In this document: one piece after another, positions 8,687-19,237 of the stretch
Numbering within the stretch: the stretch's first letter is position 1
Layout of the letters: each line of letters starts with the position of its first letter
Assembly (NCBI GenBank): GCA_902578445.1
Contig: CACHDC010000008.1
Coordinates: 1-47,923 of the forward strand
Direction: 5' to 3'
DNA: 47,923 bases
Source of the DNA: an uncultured Synechococcaceae cyanobacterium
GTDB taxonomy: Bacteria > Cyanobacteriota > Cyanobacteriia > PCC-6307 > Cyanobiaceae
Notes under the pieces: model-generated
Databases searched by the model: none
Told to the model about the DNA's origin: nothing
Seen by the model: the letters and a program-made list of their open reading frames with translations, nothing else
Position numbers and translations under genes: made by a program

Positions 8687-9382
8687 ATGGATAGAATACC
8701 TGAACCTGAGTTAATGGAAAAGAAAGAACAGGTTATTTCTTATGACGAAGCTGATTTTTCTGAAGGGGAAGTTGATCTAATTAATCAAATTAATTCTTTT
8801 CTTTTAAGAAAAAATATTTCTTTAAATGAAAAAGATCTAATAGTTGATTTAGGGTGCGGTCCAGGAAATATTTCTGAGAAGTTAGCAATAAGATTTCCTA
8901 ATACTGAAGTTGTTGGAATCGATGGTTCTAAAGAGATGATTTTGAGAGCGGAATTTAACAAAAAAAATTCTACTAATCAAAAAAAATTAAAAAATTTGCG
9001 CTACATCTGTTCTGATATCAAAAATATTAAATCAAATAATTTTCAACTTAATAAAAAAATTAGTCTACTTGTAAGTAATAGTTTGATTCATCACATTACC
9101 TATCTTGAAGATTTTTTCAAAGCCATAAGAAGTTTGTCTAGTGATATCACTATAAATTTTCATAAGGACTTAAAAAGGCCATTAGATGAAAAGTCTGCTT
9201 TAGAACTCAAAGCACAATGTTCAACTAAATATAGTGAGATTTTAACTAATGATTATTATGCTTCTTTAAGAGCTTCTTATACTTATAAAGAGTTAAAAAG
9301 TTTCACTTTAGAGAATGATCTATCCTCTCTAGATGTGTTTGAAGACGGTGATAAATATTTAATAGTTTATGGTAATGTTTAA
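8687..9382 (+). CDS. Class I SAM-dependent methyltransferase
   Basis: 231 residues. SAM-binding motif I is clear at about residues 48-60 (IVDLGCGPGNISEKLA), followed by the acidic end of strand 2 (VVGIDGSKEM) and a motif around residue 105 (YICSDIKNIK). The region LLVSNSLIHH fits motif IV/post-IV of small-molecule methyltransferases. The substrate is unknown. It sits about 30 bases upstream of prfC on the same strand and may be co-transcribed. Confidence 0.85.
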   Translation: MDRIPEPELMEKKEQVISYDEADFSEGEVDLINQINSFLLRKNISLNEKDLIVDLGCGPGNISEKLAIRFPNTEVVGIDGSKEMILRAEFNKKNSTNQKKLKNLRYICSDIKNIKSNNFQLNKKISLLVSNSLIHHITYLEDFFKAIRSLSSDITINFHKDLKRPLDEKSALELKAQCSTKYSEILTNDYYASLRASYTYKELKSFTLENDLSSLDVFEDGDKYLIVYGNV

Positions 9383-9413
9383 GAACTAAGAGAAAGCCCT
9401 TTATATTAGATAG

Positions 9414-11051
9414 ATGAGCTTAGGTACCAAAATTTTAAATAATAAAGATATTCTGGAGGCGGTAAATAAAAGGAGAAATTTTGCTATTATTTCACATCCA
9501 GATGCTGGGAAAACGACACTCACTGAGAAGCTTCTTTTATATGGAGGTGCTATTCAACAGGCAGGAGCAGTTAAGGCTAGAGGTAATCAGAGAAAAGCTA
9601 CGTCAGACTGGATGGACCTTGAGAAACAAAGAGGTATTTCTATTACATCAACTGTATTGCAATTTGAATATGAAAGATCAGTAATAAATCTTTTAGATAC
9701 ACCAGGACACCAAGATTTCTCCGAAGATACTTATAGAACATTAGCAGCTGCTGATAATGCAGTTATGTTGGAGGATGCTGCCAAAGGCCTGGAACCTCAA
9801 ACTAGAAAATTGTTTGAAGTTTGCAAGATGCGAAAAATACCCATATTTACTTTCATAAATAAAATGGATAGACCAGGTAGAGAGCCATTTTCTCTACTTG
9901 ATGAAATTGAATCAGAACTTGGATTAAATACCTTACCTATTAACTGGCCAATTGGGAGTGGCGAGGAATTTAGAGGAGTTATTGATAGATTTTCAAGGGA
10001 AGTAATTTTATTTGATAAAGCCGTTAGAGGAAAACAATCGAATGAGAAAAGATTAAGTCTCGAAAATAAAGAGCTTTCAAAATATGTAGAGAGAGATTTA
10101 CTTGAAAATACACTTGAAGAATTGGAGGTTCTTGATGAGGCAGGATCGAAATTTGAAAAAGAAAAAGTTTTTAATGGCTCTTTAACTCCAGTTTTCTTCG
10201 GATCTGCCATGACTAATTTTGGTGTAAGACCATTTTTAGATAGTTTTTTAAAAATGGCTCAAAAGCCAACTTCAAGAAATAGTAATAAAGGGGATATTGA
10301 ACCTGCAAGCGATGAGTTTAGTGGGTTCGTCTTCAAGCTTCAGGCAAATATGGATCCAAAGCACAGAGATAGGGTTGCTTTTATAAGAGTTTGTAGCGGA
10401 AAATTTGAAAAGGATATGTCAGTTAAACATTCCAGAACTGGGAAAACAATCAGATTATCAAGACCACAAAAAATATTTGGGCAAGATAGAGAAGTCGTTG
10501 ATGATGCCTATCCTGGAGATGTTATTGGCTTGAATAATCCAGGTATGTTTTCTATTGGAGATACTCTTTATACTGGCACTCATCTGGAGTATGAAGGGAT
10601 ACCATCCTTTAGCCCTGAAATATTCAGTTGGCTAAGAAATCCAAATCCCTCAGCATTTAAAAACTTTAGAAAGGGTGTTAATGAACTTCGTGAAGAAGGT
10701 GCTGTTCAGATTCTCTATGATTTTGATGAGAGTAAAAGAGACCCTATACTTGCGGCAGTTGGTCAATTGCAGTTGGAAGTAGTAACTCACAGGTTAAAAA
10801 GTGAATATGGTGTAGATGCAAATCTTGAATCAATGCCATATCAATTGGCTAGATGGGTTTCTGATGGATGGCCAGCCATTGAAAAATTAGGAAGAATTTT
10901 CAATTGTAAAATAGTTAAAGATTGTTGGAATAGACCAGTTGTTCTTTTTAAAAATGAGTGGAATTTAAATCAATTCGTCGAAGATAATAATCAATTAAAT
11001 TTAAACAAAGTTGCTCCCGTTGTTAGTGGAGTCGAACCAATTGTTTTATAA
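9414..11051 (+). CDS. prfC: Peptide chain release factor 3 (RF3) GTPase
   Basis: 545 residues, normal RF3 length. RF3 is a translational GTPase that removes RF1/RF2 from the ribosome after termination. G1 is HPDAGKTT (28-35), followed by the RF3-specific [15 protein letters not shown]2-region RGISITST (about 73-80), G3 DTPGH (95-99) and G4 NKMD (149-152) are all intact. The C-terminal region has the RF3-type segment [20 protein letters not shown], which separates it from EF-G. ATG start. Confidence 0.96.
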   Translation: MSLGTKILNNKDILEAVNKRRNFAIISHPDAGKTTLTEKLLLYGGAIQQAGAVKARGNQRKATSDWMDLEKQRGISITSTVLQFEYERSVINLLDTPGHQDFSEDTYRTLAAADNAVMLEDAAKGLEPQTRKLFEVCKMRKIPIFTFINKMDRPGREPFSLLDEIESELGLNTLPINWPIGSGEEFRGVIDRFSREVILFDKAVRGKQSNEKRLSLENKELSKYVERDLLENTLEELEVLDEAGSKFEKEKVFNGSLTPVFFGSAMTNFGVRPFLDSFLKMAQKPTSRNSNKGDIEPASDEFSGFVFKLQANMDPKHRDRVAFIRVCSGKFEKDMSVKHSRTGKTIRLSRPQKIFGQDREVVDDAYPGDVIGLNNPGMFSIGDTLYTGTHLEYEGIPSFSPEIFSWLRNPNPSAFKNFRKGVNELREEGAVQILYDFDESKRDPILAAVGQLQLEVVTHRLKSEYGVDANLESMPYQLARWVSDGWPAIEKLGRIFNCKIVKDCWNRPVVLFKNEWNLNQFVEDNNQLNLNKVAPVVSGVEPIVL

Positions 11052-11102
11052 AGCCTTAATGAATTATAAAATTAGTTAATCTGTTAGTATTGGTAAAAAA
11101 TT

Positions 11103-11777
11103 TTGGATTCAAACAGTAGTAAAAACAATAACGAAAAATCACCTTATGAAATTTTAGGTGTAAAAGAAGGTGCTGCTTTTGAGGAAATTCAGAAGGCTAG
11201 AGATATAAAAGTTAAAGAGGCTGGTGAAGATTTAATTTTAAAAGCAAAAATAGAATCTTCCTTTGATCAATTACTCATGGGGAGTTTGAAAGCCAGGCAA
11301 TCAGGAAATGTAAGCTATGAAGCTGTGAGTGCCTCAAAAAAAGAAAAACAAATTAATCAATTTACCAATAATAATTTTCCACTGCTTTCTAAGATAAAAA
11401 ATTTAAATAATAACTCTAAGAATTCAAGTCAGTATAGTTTGCCAAAAATAACCACCCCCTCATTTGATAATCTTTCAATAAAAATATCTGTGGGGCTATT
11501 ATTTTTAATTTTGTTATTTATTAGTCCAGACTCCAACAATAGACTTTTACTCTCTATCTCAACACTAATACTTACCTATACTCAAATTAAATCAGGAAAA
11601 AAATTCATAGGTTCTCTAGGTTGGAGTGTTACATTTCTTTCAATAGGATTAATATTCGGGGGATTACTTGAAAATAATTCTTTTATTCAAGAAATATCAA
11701 ATAATGCTTTATCAATACAAAAAATTCAAAGTATTCCAGCCATGGTCATTTTATGGCTAGGCGTAATTTTTTTATGA
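11103..11777 (+). CDS. CPP1-like / DUF3353 membrane protein with J-like domain
   Basis: 224 residues from a TTG start; no better start is in frame. An N-terminal J-domain-like segment ([20 protein letters not shown], about 13-32) lacks the HPD motif, then comes a polar linker, then three or four hydrophobic helices from about residue 125 on. This architecture matches the cyanobacterial/plastid CPP1 family (chaperone-like protein of protochlorophyllide oxidoreductase). A role in POR stability or another membrane chaperone function follows from the family, not from this sequence. The last 6 bases overlap the convergent hslO gene. Confidence 0.85.
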   Translation: MDSNSSKNNNEKSPYEILGVKEGAAFEEIQKARDIKVKEAGEDLILKAKIESSFDQLLMGSLKARQSGNVSYEAVSASKKEKQINQFTNNNFPLLSKIKNLNNNSKNSSQYSLPKITTPSFDNLSIKISVGLLFLILLFISPDSNNRLLLSISTLILTYTQIKSGKKFIGSLGWSVTFLSIGLIFGGLLENNSFIQEISNNALSIQKIQSIPAMVILWLGVIFL

Positions 11778-12680
11778 TTGATTTTCTATCATCGATTTAA
11801 TTTCTTCAAAATTTATAAGATATTTATTCTTACAAAATTCACAAATCAACTCTGCTTTGCCATCTTTCTTAAGGATGTCCTCCAACTCGCTCTTATCAAG
11901 CATTCTCATCGCATTTAAACTTCTTTGTTTGGAACACTTGCATTTAAAACTAACTTCTTGGGAGCGAGCTTTTTCAGAGATTGATTTATCGTCAATATCG
12001 GGGAATATATTTCTAATTAACGAAAGAAGATTATCTTTTGACTTAAATAGGTCTTCGCTGAAAGAATTAATTTCTTTACATCTTTCTTCAAGTAGTGAGA
12101 CTAGTAAAGGGTCAGTATCTTTTTTAGGTAGAACTTGAGCTAATAAGCCACCAGTACAAATAACACTTTTATTTTGAATTTTTTCCCCAATAAATACAGC
12201 AGAGGGCGTTTGCTCTGAATGATATAAATATGAAGCTAAGTCTTCGGCAATATTCCCGTTTACTAATTCAACAGTACTTGTAAAGGGCTCTCCAATTCCG
12301 CTATCTCTAATTACATTTAAATATCCTGTTCCCATTGCTTTTGTAAAGTCAAAAGAATATTTATTATTTTTTATTTTGATTAGATCTAATTCTAAATTAG
12401 GATTCCCTACATAACCCCTAACTTTCCCGTCTCTTCCTGCATCTACTAGCAATCCCTTAAGCGGTCCATCAGATCTAACTCTTAAAGTCACTCTCCCATG
12501 CATTATCTTCATTGAACTTGCTAAAAGCAGTGAAGCACTAAATGCTCTGCCTAAGATACAGGTGGTTAAGTAAGAAAGACCGTGTCTTTTTTTTGCTTCT
12601 AAAGAAGATTCTGTTGTTAAGACCGCAACTAGTCTTATTCCTCCATTGGCTGCAGTAGCCCGAACTATCCTATCCTGCAT
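11772..12680 (-). CDS. hslO: Hsp33 redox-activated holdase chaperone
   Basis: 302 residues. Hsp33 protects unfolded proteins under oxidative and heat stress; it is switched on by disulphide formation and zinc release. The C-terminal zinc site is intact: CKC (Cys 247 and 249) and CEFC (Cys 280 and 283) with the usual spacing of about 30. The N-terminal fold is recognised by [19 protein letters not shown] and the internal [15 protein letters not shown]. Its start overlaps the end of the ABC ATPase gene by 11 bases, so the two are translationally coupled. Confidence 0.95.
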   Translation of the reverse strand: MQDRIVRATAANGGIRLVAVLTTESSLEAKKRHGLSYLTTCILGRAFSASLLLASSMKIMHGRVTLRVRSDGPLKGLLVDAGRDGKVRGYVGNPNLELDLIKIKNNKYSFDFTKAMGTGYLNVIRDSGIGEPFTSTVELVNGNIAEDLASYLYHSEQTPSAVFIGEKIQNKSVICTGGLLAQVLPKKDTDPLLVSLLEERCKEINSFSEDLFKSKDNLLSLIRNIFPDIDDKSISEKARSQEVSFKCKCSKQRSLNAMRMLDKSELEDILKKDGKAELICEFCKNKYLINFEEIKSMIENQS

Positions 12681-13317
12681 GAGTTTCTTTCATAAAACTT
12701 TTGATTTTCCCTTTTTCCAAGAATAATATCCTAGAAGGAATTCCCTCAAATAAGGCAGGTTCATGAGTAACAATAATAATTGTATTTTTATTTTTTAAAT
12801 CAAGAATTAAATTCTTCACATCATTTCTCATTGAATAGTCTAATCCAGCAGTTGGTTCATCAAGTAATAGAATTGAGGGGTTTCTAAGTAGTTGAACTGC
12901 TACAGCTAACCGCCTTTGTTGTCCACCACTTAGCTGTTCTGGTGGTTGAGTCAGATTAATTTTTTTCAAACCAACTTTATTTAAAACTATTTCTATATTT
13001 TTTTCTCTTAAAGATTTATGGCCTATTTTTAATTCTTTACCAATGGTTGTACCTATAAAGTATCTTTCAGGAAATTGGAATACTACTCCACAAAGCCATC
13101 TTCTTTGTCTAGAAGACAAAATTTTATTCTTCCAAGTAATTTTTCCCTTTTGCGGATTTGTTAATCCGCTTATTATTTCGAGAAGTGTTGTTTTCCCAGA
13201 ACCACTATTGCCGCAAATTAAAATGATTTCATTTTCATGAACTTTTAAATTTAAATTGTCTATTATTTTTCTTTCACCAGTTTGGGGTTGATAAGATATT
13301 TCTTTTAAATCAAGCAT
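12670..13317 (-). CDS. ABC transporter ATP-binding protein (ECF/ABCI11-like)
   Basis: 215 residues, a single compact nucleotide-binding domain: Walker [10 protein letters not shown] (36-44), Q-loop [10 protein letters not shown], signature [12 protein letters not shown] (129-140), Walker [13 protein letters not shown] and H-loop IIIVTHE. The Q-loop QFPE is typical of cobalt/energy-coupling-factor-type ATPases and of the cyanobacterial relatives of plant ABCI11. No permease or binding protein adjoins it, so the partner must be elsewhere. It forms an operon with hslO. Confidence 0.88.
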   Translation of the reverse strand: MLDLKEISYQPQTGERKIIDNLNLKVHENEIILICGNSGSGKTTLLEIISGLTNPQKGKITWKNKILSSRQRRWLCGVVFQFPERYFIGTTIGKELKIGHKSLREKNIEIVLNKVGLKKINLTQPPEQLSGGQQRRLAVAVQLLRNPSILLLDEPTAGLDYSMRNDVKNLILDLKNKNTIIIVTHEPALFEGIPSRILFLEKGKIKSFMKETHAG

Positions 13318-13400
13318 TATTAATTAAGTTATAGTTATGAATTTGAATCTAGTAATAACTTACTTATAATAGCTTTAGATCTAAAAAGATATTAGTCAAT

Positions 13401-13844
13401 ATGAATATTATTTTTAGGGAAGTTGATCCTTTTAATTGTTGGATATGGATCAGGTTTTCAGAATCACCAACTCAAGACGAAAAAAATTATTTAGATGGTG
13501 TTTTTGATAGTTGGTACGTTTTAGGGAGGTTAGGTGGATTTAATTCTGAAAATTTGCAAACTCATGAAGAGGGTTCCGATCTAAGTTGGATGTCCTATGA
13601 TAATGACCAAAAAAATGCATCTCTTCCAGCCTTAATGCATAATTTAGGAATTATGGAATATCAAAATCTTTGGGGAAGATGTTGGGTTGATTTTGGAACT
13701 TCAGACTCCATTTCAATAGATATATTAATTAATTCTTTGAATGAAATATCAAATAATTATGTAAAAATTGAAGAGTTAATTATTGGGGGTGAAAATAATG
13801 ATTGGTCAGTTGAAGAACATGAAGATTTAGTTTTCAAAGATTAA
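13401..13844 (+). CDS. DUF3531 family protein
   Basis: 147 residues, soluble, with conserved aromatic patches (FNCWIWIRF near the N-terminus, SWYVLGRLGGFN at about 44-55, YQNLWGRCWVDFGTSD at about 91-106). This pattern is the DUF3531 family of cyanobacteria and plastids; the function is unknown. It is followed 9 bases later by rsmE, so probably one transcript. Confidence 0.85.
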   Translation: MNIIFREVDPFNCWIWIRFSESPTQDEKNYLDGVFDSWYVLGRLGGFNSENLQTHEEGSDLSWMSYDNDQKNASLPALMHNLGIMEYQNLWGRCWVDFGTSDSISIDILINSLNEISNNYVKIEELIIGGENNDWSVEEHEDLVFKD

Positions 13845-13853
13845 GTGTTTTAG

Positions 13854-14627
13854 ATGGAAGACTTAACAAGATTAATTGTTTCCCATGAAAGAATTGAAAA
13901 TATTAAGAACAATAATTTAGAACTTTCTAAAGAAGAGGCTCATTATATAAATAAAGTAATGAGGATAAAAAATGGTAAAAAAATATTTATAGCGAACGGA
14001 GAGGGTTCATTATGGAAAGCTATAAAAGTTAAAAATGATTGCTTAGAAATAATTAAATCAAAAAAACCTTACTTATTTCAAGAACAAGAAATTCACTTAT
14101 TAGGAATAGCTGTTGTTATACCAAAAAGTGGTTTTGAGGATATTTTAAAAATGTCTACTGAAATAGGAATTGATTATATACAGCCATTATTTTCAGAAAG
14201 ACAGGTAAACAAAAATTTAAATTTTTCTAGAAAACTTTTGAGATGGAATTTAATTATCAATGAAGCTGTTGAGCAAAGTGAGAGATTATGGAAACCATCT
14301 ATTTTAAATGCAATGGATATTATTGAATGGCTAAAAAGTAGAGATAATCAAGAAAGAGTTTCAATTTCTATAACTAGAGAAGAAACACTATATGACTTAA
14401 ATCAATGGTTAAGAAAACAACAAGAATTTAGAAATGAAAAAGGAGGTATTTTTTGGAATGTAATTGGTCCTGAAGGAGGTTGGTCCGCTAAAGAAATTGA
14501 TTTTTTTAAAAAAAATAATATTACCTTTGTTAACCTTTCCGACACTATCTTGAGAACTTCAACGGCTAGTATTAACGCATCATCAATTCTAAATCAGTGG
14601 AGAATTGATTTGAAATTAAAGAATTAG
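13854..14627 (+). CDS. rsmE: 16S rRNA m3U1498 methyltransferase
   Basis: 257 residues. RsmE methylates N3 of U1498 in 16S rRNA with SAM. The SPOUT-fold C-terminal hallmark is clear: NVIGPEGGWSAKEIDFF (about 201-217) and LSDTILRTSTASI (about 231-243), which form the SAM knot. The N-terminal PUA-like part carries LSKEEAHYINKVMRIKNG. Also typical is the mid-protein IVQP-type region, here IDYIQPLFSERQ and NEAVEQSERLWKP. It is followed 6 bases later by the DUF92 gene. Confidence 0.95.
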   Translation: MEDLTRLIVSHERIENIKNNNLELSKEEAHYINKVMRIKNGKKIFIANGEGSLWKAIKVKNDCLEIIKSKKPYLFQEQEIHLLGIAVVIPKSGFEDILKMSTEIGIDYIQPLFSERQVNKNLNFSRKLLRWNLIINEAVEQSERLWKPSILNAMDIIEWLKSRDNQERVSISITREETLYDLNQWLRKQQEFRNEKGGIFWNVIGPEGGWSAKEIDFFKKNNITFVNLSDTILRTSTASINASSILNQWRIDLKLKN

Positions 14628-14633
14628 ATAAAT

Positions 14634-15377
14634 ATGGATTTAATTAGAAATCAATTTTTTATAGGTTTTATTATTAATTTCATTTTGATTTATATATTTT
14701 GCAAGATACCTTTGATGACGAAAAGTGGTTGGGTAAGTGCAGGCATCTTAGGCACAATTTTGTGGGGATGTTTGTCTTGGCAGGGATGGATGTCAGTTGT
14801 AATTTATTTATTATTTGGATCTCTCGTTACCAAAATAGGTTTTAAATTTAAAAAAGCACAAGGAATTGCTGAAAAAAGAGACGGGAGGAGAGGTCCTGAG
14901 AATGTATGGGGCTCTGCAGCTACAGGATTATTTCTTGCCATTATGACCAAATTTAATGCTGCCAATGTAGTGATGTTTAAAGTAGGTTTTGCTGCAAGTT
15001 TTGCTGCAAAGTTGGCGGATACTTTTGGTAGCGAAATTGGAAAAAGATTTGGTAAAGACACATACTTAATTACTTCACTTAAAAAGGTTGATAGAGGAAC
15101 TGAAGGAGGAATAAGTATAGAAGGAACATTAGCTAGTTTTTTGGGATCAATATTTATGGCTTTTATAATGCTTCGTCTATCAATTATTTCTACAAAATAT
15201 CATTTTATAGTTGTTATAGTTTCTGGATTCTTGGCAACACTTTCTGAAAGTATTATTGGTGCTAAATTTCAAAACAAATATAAATTAAGTAATGAATTGG
15301 TAAATGCTATTCAGACAAGTATTGCTTCTGTTTTTGCTATCTTTGCTCTTATTTTATATTCATATTTTTTAAATTAA
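14634..15377 (+). CDS. DUF92 membrane protein, phytyl-phosphate kinase (VTE6)-like
   Basis: 247 residues, about six hydrophobic helices. The family signature is the loop RRGPENVWGSAATG (about 84-98) and AKLADTFGSEIGK (about 124-136). This is the DUF92/TIGR00297 family, whose plant and cyanobacterial members include VTE6, which phosphorylates phytyl phosphate during tocopherol and chlorophyll phytol recycling. The assignment to that reaction is by family. The gene is third in the DUF3531-rsmE-DUF92 run. Confidence 0.88.
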   Translation: MDLIRNQFFIGFIINFILIYIFCKIPLMTKSGWVSAGILGTILWGCLSWQGWMSVVIYLLFGSLVTKIGFKFKKAQGIAEKRDGRRGPENVWGSAATGLFLAIMTKFNAANVVMFKVGFAASFAAKLADTFGSEIGKRFGKDTYLITSLKKVDRGTEGGISIEGTLASFLGSIFMAFIMLRLSIISTKYHFIVVIVSGFLATLSESIIGAKFQNKYKLSNELVNAIQTSIASVFAIFALILYSYFLN

Positions 15378-15393
15378 TAATATCTGGAAAAAC

Positions 15394-16038
15394 CTAGGAT
15401 TCCTTCCATTTTGTAAGAATTTCCCAGCTTTTAAGTCTTTGGAAAAGCCAGAAATGACCTTCGGAATTTAGATGAATTCCATCATGCGTAATCCAATTTT
15501 TACTCCTTTTATCAGAATACATTTCTCTAAAAGTAGGAAGAAATGCGACATTCTGATTTAGGCATACTTCCTCCATTCTCCTTTCATAAGAATTACAAAA
15601 ATCATTTGAGTACCATAGACATCCTGCGAACGGCATTTTGCTTTCATCAACTGGTGTAAGACCAATAACAAATACATTTGTTTGAGAGTTCATTTCATTA
15701 ATTAGCCTCTCTAATCCATATTCAAATCCATCTATATCTAATTGATGTCTTCCATTTTTCTGACCAATTGCTGCTGTGTCGTTAAGACCTACATTTAGTA
15801 GTATTGCTTTAGGTTTATTTCTTCTCGTTTCTCCTCTAGATGACCATTCTTTTTCCCATCTAGATGAAACTTTTTCTATCCCATCCCCCCTAACGCCAAG
15901 TTGATAAATAACTGGCCCATTGTGGTTATTGCACCAATCTTTTCTAAGCCTCTCACACCATCCACCACCCTCATTATCTCCCCATCCATAAACTGAACTA
16001 TCTCCAATTACAACTAGCTGTTTTGGTAAACTAATCAC
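15394..16038 (-). CDS. SGNH/GDSL-family hydrolase
   Basis: 214 residues from a GTG start. SGNH blocks are visible: block I VVIGDSSVYGWGD with nucleophile Ser in GDS (about 13), block III LLNVGLNDTA with Asn, and block V THDGIHLN with the Asp-x-x-His pair (about 188). No signal peptide, so probably a cytoplasmic esterase or thioesterase. The substrate is unknown. It lies 49 bases downstream of phnE on the same strand and may be read from the same transcript. Confidence 0.85.
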   Translation of the reverse strand: MISLPKQLVVIGDSSVYGWGDNEGGGWCERLRKDWCNNHNGPVIYQLGVRGDGIEKVSSRWEKEWSSRGETRRNKPKAILLNVGLNDTAAIGQKNGRHQLDIDGFEYGLERLINEMNSQTNVFVIGLTPVDESKMPFAGCLWYSNDFCNSYERRMEEVCLNQNVAFLPTFREMYSDKRSKNWITHDGIHLNSEGHFWLFQRLKSWEILTKWKES

Positions 16039-16087
16039 TAAAACCGGAAAAAAATAATTACTTGATTTAACAAATTATTCTTACAAA

Positions 16088-17590
16088 TCAAGCTAAACTA
16101 TTTTTGATTTTACCATTTATTAATTCGCCAACTATTGCGATGGAGCTATAAGCTATCAAAACTAATGTAACTTCTTGCCATGCGAAGGAACTTAGTGATT
16201 CTTGCAATTGCCAACCTAGACCAACACTTCCAATAACCCCAACAATTGCAGTTTCTCTAATAATAATGTCAGATCTATAAGCGCAATATGCTAAGTAACT
16301 TTTTGCTTGTTGAGAAAATAAACCTAATAGCCAACCAGTCTTTTTTGAGATTCCTAGAGATTTCATTGCAATATAATTTCTCTTGTCTTGGCTATCTAGA
16401 TTTGTAAAAAGTAATTTGCTAGTAATACCAGCGTTGTGGAGACCTAATGTTAAAGCTGCTAAAGATACAGAGGGATTATTAAAAGTTAATAGCGTTAGAA
16501 GTATTACAGGGGTAGGTATTAAACGTAATAATAATGCAAAAATTTTTATAAAAATTTTAGAAGTATTGTTGTTAAAAATTCCTATTACTAATGGAGGTAA
16601 ACTAATTGCGATTCCTGTTGATAAAAGACTTAAAATTATTGTTTCTAAAATAAGTTTTAAGAAATCAAATAATCCTAAATCAGAGTTTGATTTAAATAGA
16701 GAACTAACGGAATTAAAATTTTCAAAATTATTGTTAAAAATAAAATAAAAAAAATATGAAAAAGAAAATAAAATTGTTATGAAAAAAACTGAAATAAAAA
16801 AAATAGATAGGATTTTATTAGTAGTGTTAAATTTTATTTTTTTGAATATTAATCCAGAAAGAATTATCAAAATTGCTAAGGACCATAAATAAGTCCATAA
16901 CTCTCTAAAATTCAAAGTTTGGAAAGATAAAAAAATACTGGTACCTATTCCTCCAATTCCAAAAAGTCCTAGAATCACCGTACTTCTTATTGAACACTCT
17001 AATCGATATAAACCAAAGTTTCTAAATGTATTTATTATTGGATTCCATATTAAAGTTAGTAAAGAAGAAAATTTAGGTGCATTTATTTGATTTATAGATT
17101 CAAAACTTTTGTAGTCAATAGTTTCTAATTGTTCAGCAAATACTTTTGAATTTACAGCAATATAAGGTATACATAAAGCTATTATTCCTATCGAAAAATT
17201 TATTCCATATATTTGCATTAATAGTATTCCCCAAACCACTTCGTGTATAGATCTAATTATTGTTAGAAAAAATCTTATTATGTGGTAGAAAAAATATGGA
17301 ATATTAAAGATTTTATAAAAAATATTTGAGGAAATTATGCCAAAAATTGCTCCAAAAATAATACTTACTAACCAACTAAAAAAACCAATTAAAATAGTTT
17401 CATTTAATCGCTTAATTACGGTAATAATAATTTCATTATCGATCTTGGGATTAAATGCAGAAATTAAGAATTCTTGGAATAATTTAAATCCTCCAAAATG
17501 AATATTGTTTATTAATTGATACCCTAGAGGTATGCATACCAAAATTGGAAGAAAAGATAATGAGGTATAGTTTAATTTTAATTTGTTCAA
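16088..17590 (-). CDS. phnE: Phosphonate/phosphite-type ABC permease, two fused permease domains
   Basis: 500 residues, about twice the usual PhnE length, with two halves of about five to six helices each. Both halves carry a PhnE-like EAA loop followed by a Gly-rich turn: ECSIRSTVILGLFGIGGIGT in the first half and IRETAIVGVIGSVGLGWQ in the second. A fused pair could supply both permease subunits of one transporter. It is 4 bases from phnC, with phnD upstream, so order on the strand is D-C-E. The substrate may be phosphonate, phosphite or a related reduced P compound; no C-P lyase or phosphite dehydrogenase lies nearby. Confidence 0.88.
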   Translation of the reverse strand: MNKLKLNYTSLSFLPILVCIPLGYQLINNIHFGGFKLFQEFLISAFNPKIDNEIIITVIKRLNETILIGFFSWLVSIIFGAIFGIISSNIFYKIFNIPYFFYHIIRFFLTIIRSIHEVVWGILLMQIYGINFSIGIIALCIPYIAVNSKVFAEQLETIDYKSFESINQINAPKFSSLLTLIWNPIINTFRNFGLYRLECSIRSTVILGLFGIGGIGTSIFLSFQTLNFRELWTYLWSLAILIILSGLIFKKIKFNTTNKILSIFFISVFFITILFSFSYFFYFIFNNNFENFNSVSSLFKSNSDLGLFDFLKLILETIILSLLSTGIAISLPPLVIGIFNNNTSKIFIKIFALLLRLIPTPVILLTLLTFNNPSVSLAALTLGLHNAGITSKLLFTNLDSQDKRNYIAMKSLGISKKTGWLLGLFSQQAKSYLAYCAYRSDIIIRETAIVGVIGSVGLGWQLQESLSSFAWQEVTLVLIAYSSIAIVGELINGKIKNSLA

Positions 17591-17594
17591 CTAA

Positions 17595-18335
17595 TTAATA
17601 TATTTTCTCTAAATGAATCTTCTTTAAGTTATTTCTTTTGATATTGAAAAAAATTTTACCATCCCTTATTCCAATAACTTTATCGAAATCGTTCAGCAAA
17701 TCTAATCTATGTAATGCAACTAATGCCGTCTTTGGTGATTTTTTTGTTTTATTTTTATCTACATTTTCTAGCAGAAGGTTTTTAATTGTTGTTATCAATT
17801 TGGGATCTAGATTATTAAAAGGCTCATCTGCAAGTAATATATTTGATTCTTGAATTAATGATCTAGCTATAGCCACCCTTTGTTTTTGCCCCCCAGATAG
17901 TTTTCTGATTTTTTTGTCGTAAATAGAGTTATGAAGTCTACATAATTTCATATATTTATGCGCCTTCTTAAAAGAACTTATATTTAGTAAATTTTTTAAA
18001 GCGAAATAAAAATTGTTTTCCGCTAGTAGTCCACAATTAACATTTTGTTCTGCAGAGAGATCTTCTATTAATCTTAAATCTTGCCATATAGTTGTTATTT
18101 TACTTTTCTGCTTTCTATCTAATTCCTCGAAACTTTCATTGAATATTTTAACCTTACCTTGAGTTGGCTTTATAGTGCCATTAAGTACTGATATAAGTGT
18201 AGTTTTTCCTGAACCGCTTTTACCTAAAAGTGCAATTTTTTCCCCAGAATTTATTTTTAAATTTATTTTATTTAGGATCAGATCATTTTTGTATTTATAA
18301 GATATATTTTCTAATTCTAAGACAGTATTATTCAT
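17595..18335 (-). CDS. phnC: Phosphonate-type ABC transporter ATP-binding protein
   Basis: 246 residues. Walker A GKSGSGKTT (38-46), a Q-loop in TTIWQDLRLIEDLSAEQNV (about 81-99) of PhnC type, signature LSGGQKQRVAIA (146-157), Walker B ILLADEPFNNLDP and H-loop LVALHRLDLL. It overlaps phnD by 4 bases, indicating translational coupling, and supplies energy to the fused PhnE permease. Confidence 0.92.
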   Translation of the reverse strand: MNNTVLELENISYKYKNDLILNKINLKINSGEKIALLGKSGSGKTTLISVLNGTIKPTQGKVKIFNESFEELDRKQKSKITTIWQDLRLIEDLSAEQNVNCGLLAENNFYFALKNLLNISSFKKAHKYMKLCRLHNSIYDKKIRKLSGGQKQRVAIARSLIQESNILLADEPFNNLDPKLITTIKNLLLENVDKNKTKKSPKTALVALHRLDLLNDFDKVIGIRDGKIFFNIKRNNLKKIHLEKIY

Positions 18336-19225
18336 CTAATTTTATTTAATTTTCTCCCGATTTCCTCTATATTTTTATATTGTTTTGATTCTGCCTTTAT
18401 AAATCTTTTTGCATTGAACATATCTAATATCTGTTTATGTGATTTTTGATTTATATCTAAATTTAGAATTACTGATTTAAGTTCTTTTGTAAACCCTTCC
18501 CCGAATCTATTTTCAAGATCACCTTGAGCTACCCAATGATAGTCAACATATTCTGGTGTGATCCAGAATAACTCTAAATTACTTGTTCTTTTGGGATTAT
18601 TTTTAAGATTGTTTTCCCAAACCTGTTTATTTAAAGCTCCAGCATCAAATGCCCCACTATTAACTAAAGCTATAGTGGCATCATGACTCCCACTAAAACC
18701 TGCTTTTTTCCCTTTAAAATGTTTAATTTCTACTCCTGCTTGATTTAAAAAATATTCTGGCATTAATCTTCCAGAAGTTGAGTTTTCAGAGCCAAAAGTA
18801 AATCTTAAATTCTTTAGTTTTTTAAGTCCTTTAATGTTTGAAATTGAGTTAAGTTCTAAATTTTTGTTTACTATAAAAACACTTTTAAATTCCTTATCGA
18901 TATCTCTTTGAGCTATGACAATTGAATTAGGTGTTTGTAATCTTGCTTGAACTCCTGATAAACCTCCAAACCAAACTAAATCTAAATCTTTAGTTCTAAA
19001 TCCAGTTACTGCTGCAACATAATTAATAACAGGAATGTATTTAACTTCTACATCAAGTTGTTTGGATAATTCTTTTGAAAATAAATTAAATCTTTTGTCC
19101 AAAACATCTTGGTTTTGATCAGGTATTGCTCCAACTTTTAAAACTTTGGGATTTGAAAATACAGGTGATGAAAAAACAGAAAATAATAGAGATGAACTTA
19201 GTAGGAAATACTTTAAATTAAACAC
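18332..19225 (-). CDS. phnD: Phosphonate/phosphite-type ABC substrate-binding protein
   Basis: 297 residues from GTG. A signal peptide covers about residues 1-24 (hydrophobic LLSSSLLFSVFSSPVFS). Mature landmarks of the PhnD family are LVWFGGLSGVQARL (about 83-96), the phosphonate-oxygen-binding STSGRLMPEYFL (149-160) and SGSHDATIALVNSGAFDAGA (178-197). Work on Prochlorococcus PhnD proteins has shown that some bind phosphite or methylphosphonate rather than aminoethylphosphonate, so the ligand should not be assumed from the name. Only 12 bases separate it from the upstream aminotransferase gene, leaving no room for a Pho box of its own. Confidence 0.92.
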   Translation of the reverse strand: MFNLKYFLLSSSLLFSVFSSPVFSNPKVLKVGAIPDQNQDVLDKRFNLFSKELSKQLDVEVKYIPVINYVAAVTGFRTKDLDLVWFGGLSGVQARLQTPNSIVIAQRDIDKEFKSVFIVNKNLELNSISNIKGLKKLKNLRFTFGSENSTSGRLMPEYFLNQAGVEIKHFKGKKAGFSGSHDATIALVNSGAFDAGALNKQVWENNLKNNPKRTSNLELFWITPEYVDYHWVAQGDLENRFGEGFTKELKSVILNLDINQKSHKQILDMFNAKRFIKAESKQYKNIEEIGRKLNKIR

Positions 19226-19237
19226 AACTTAGTTAAA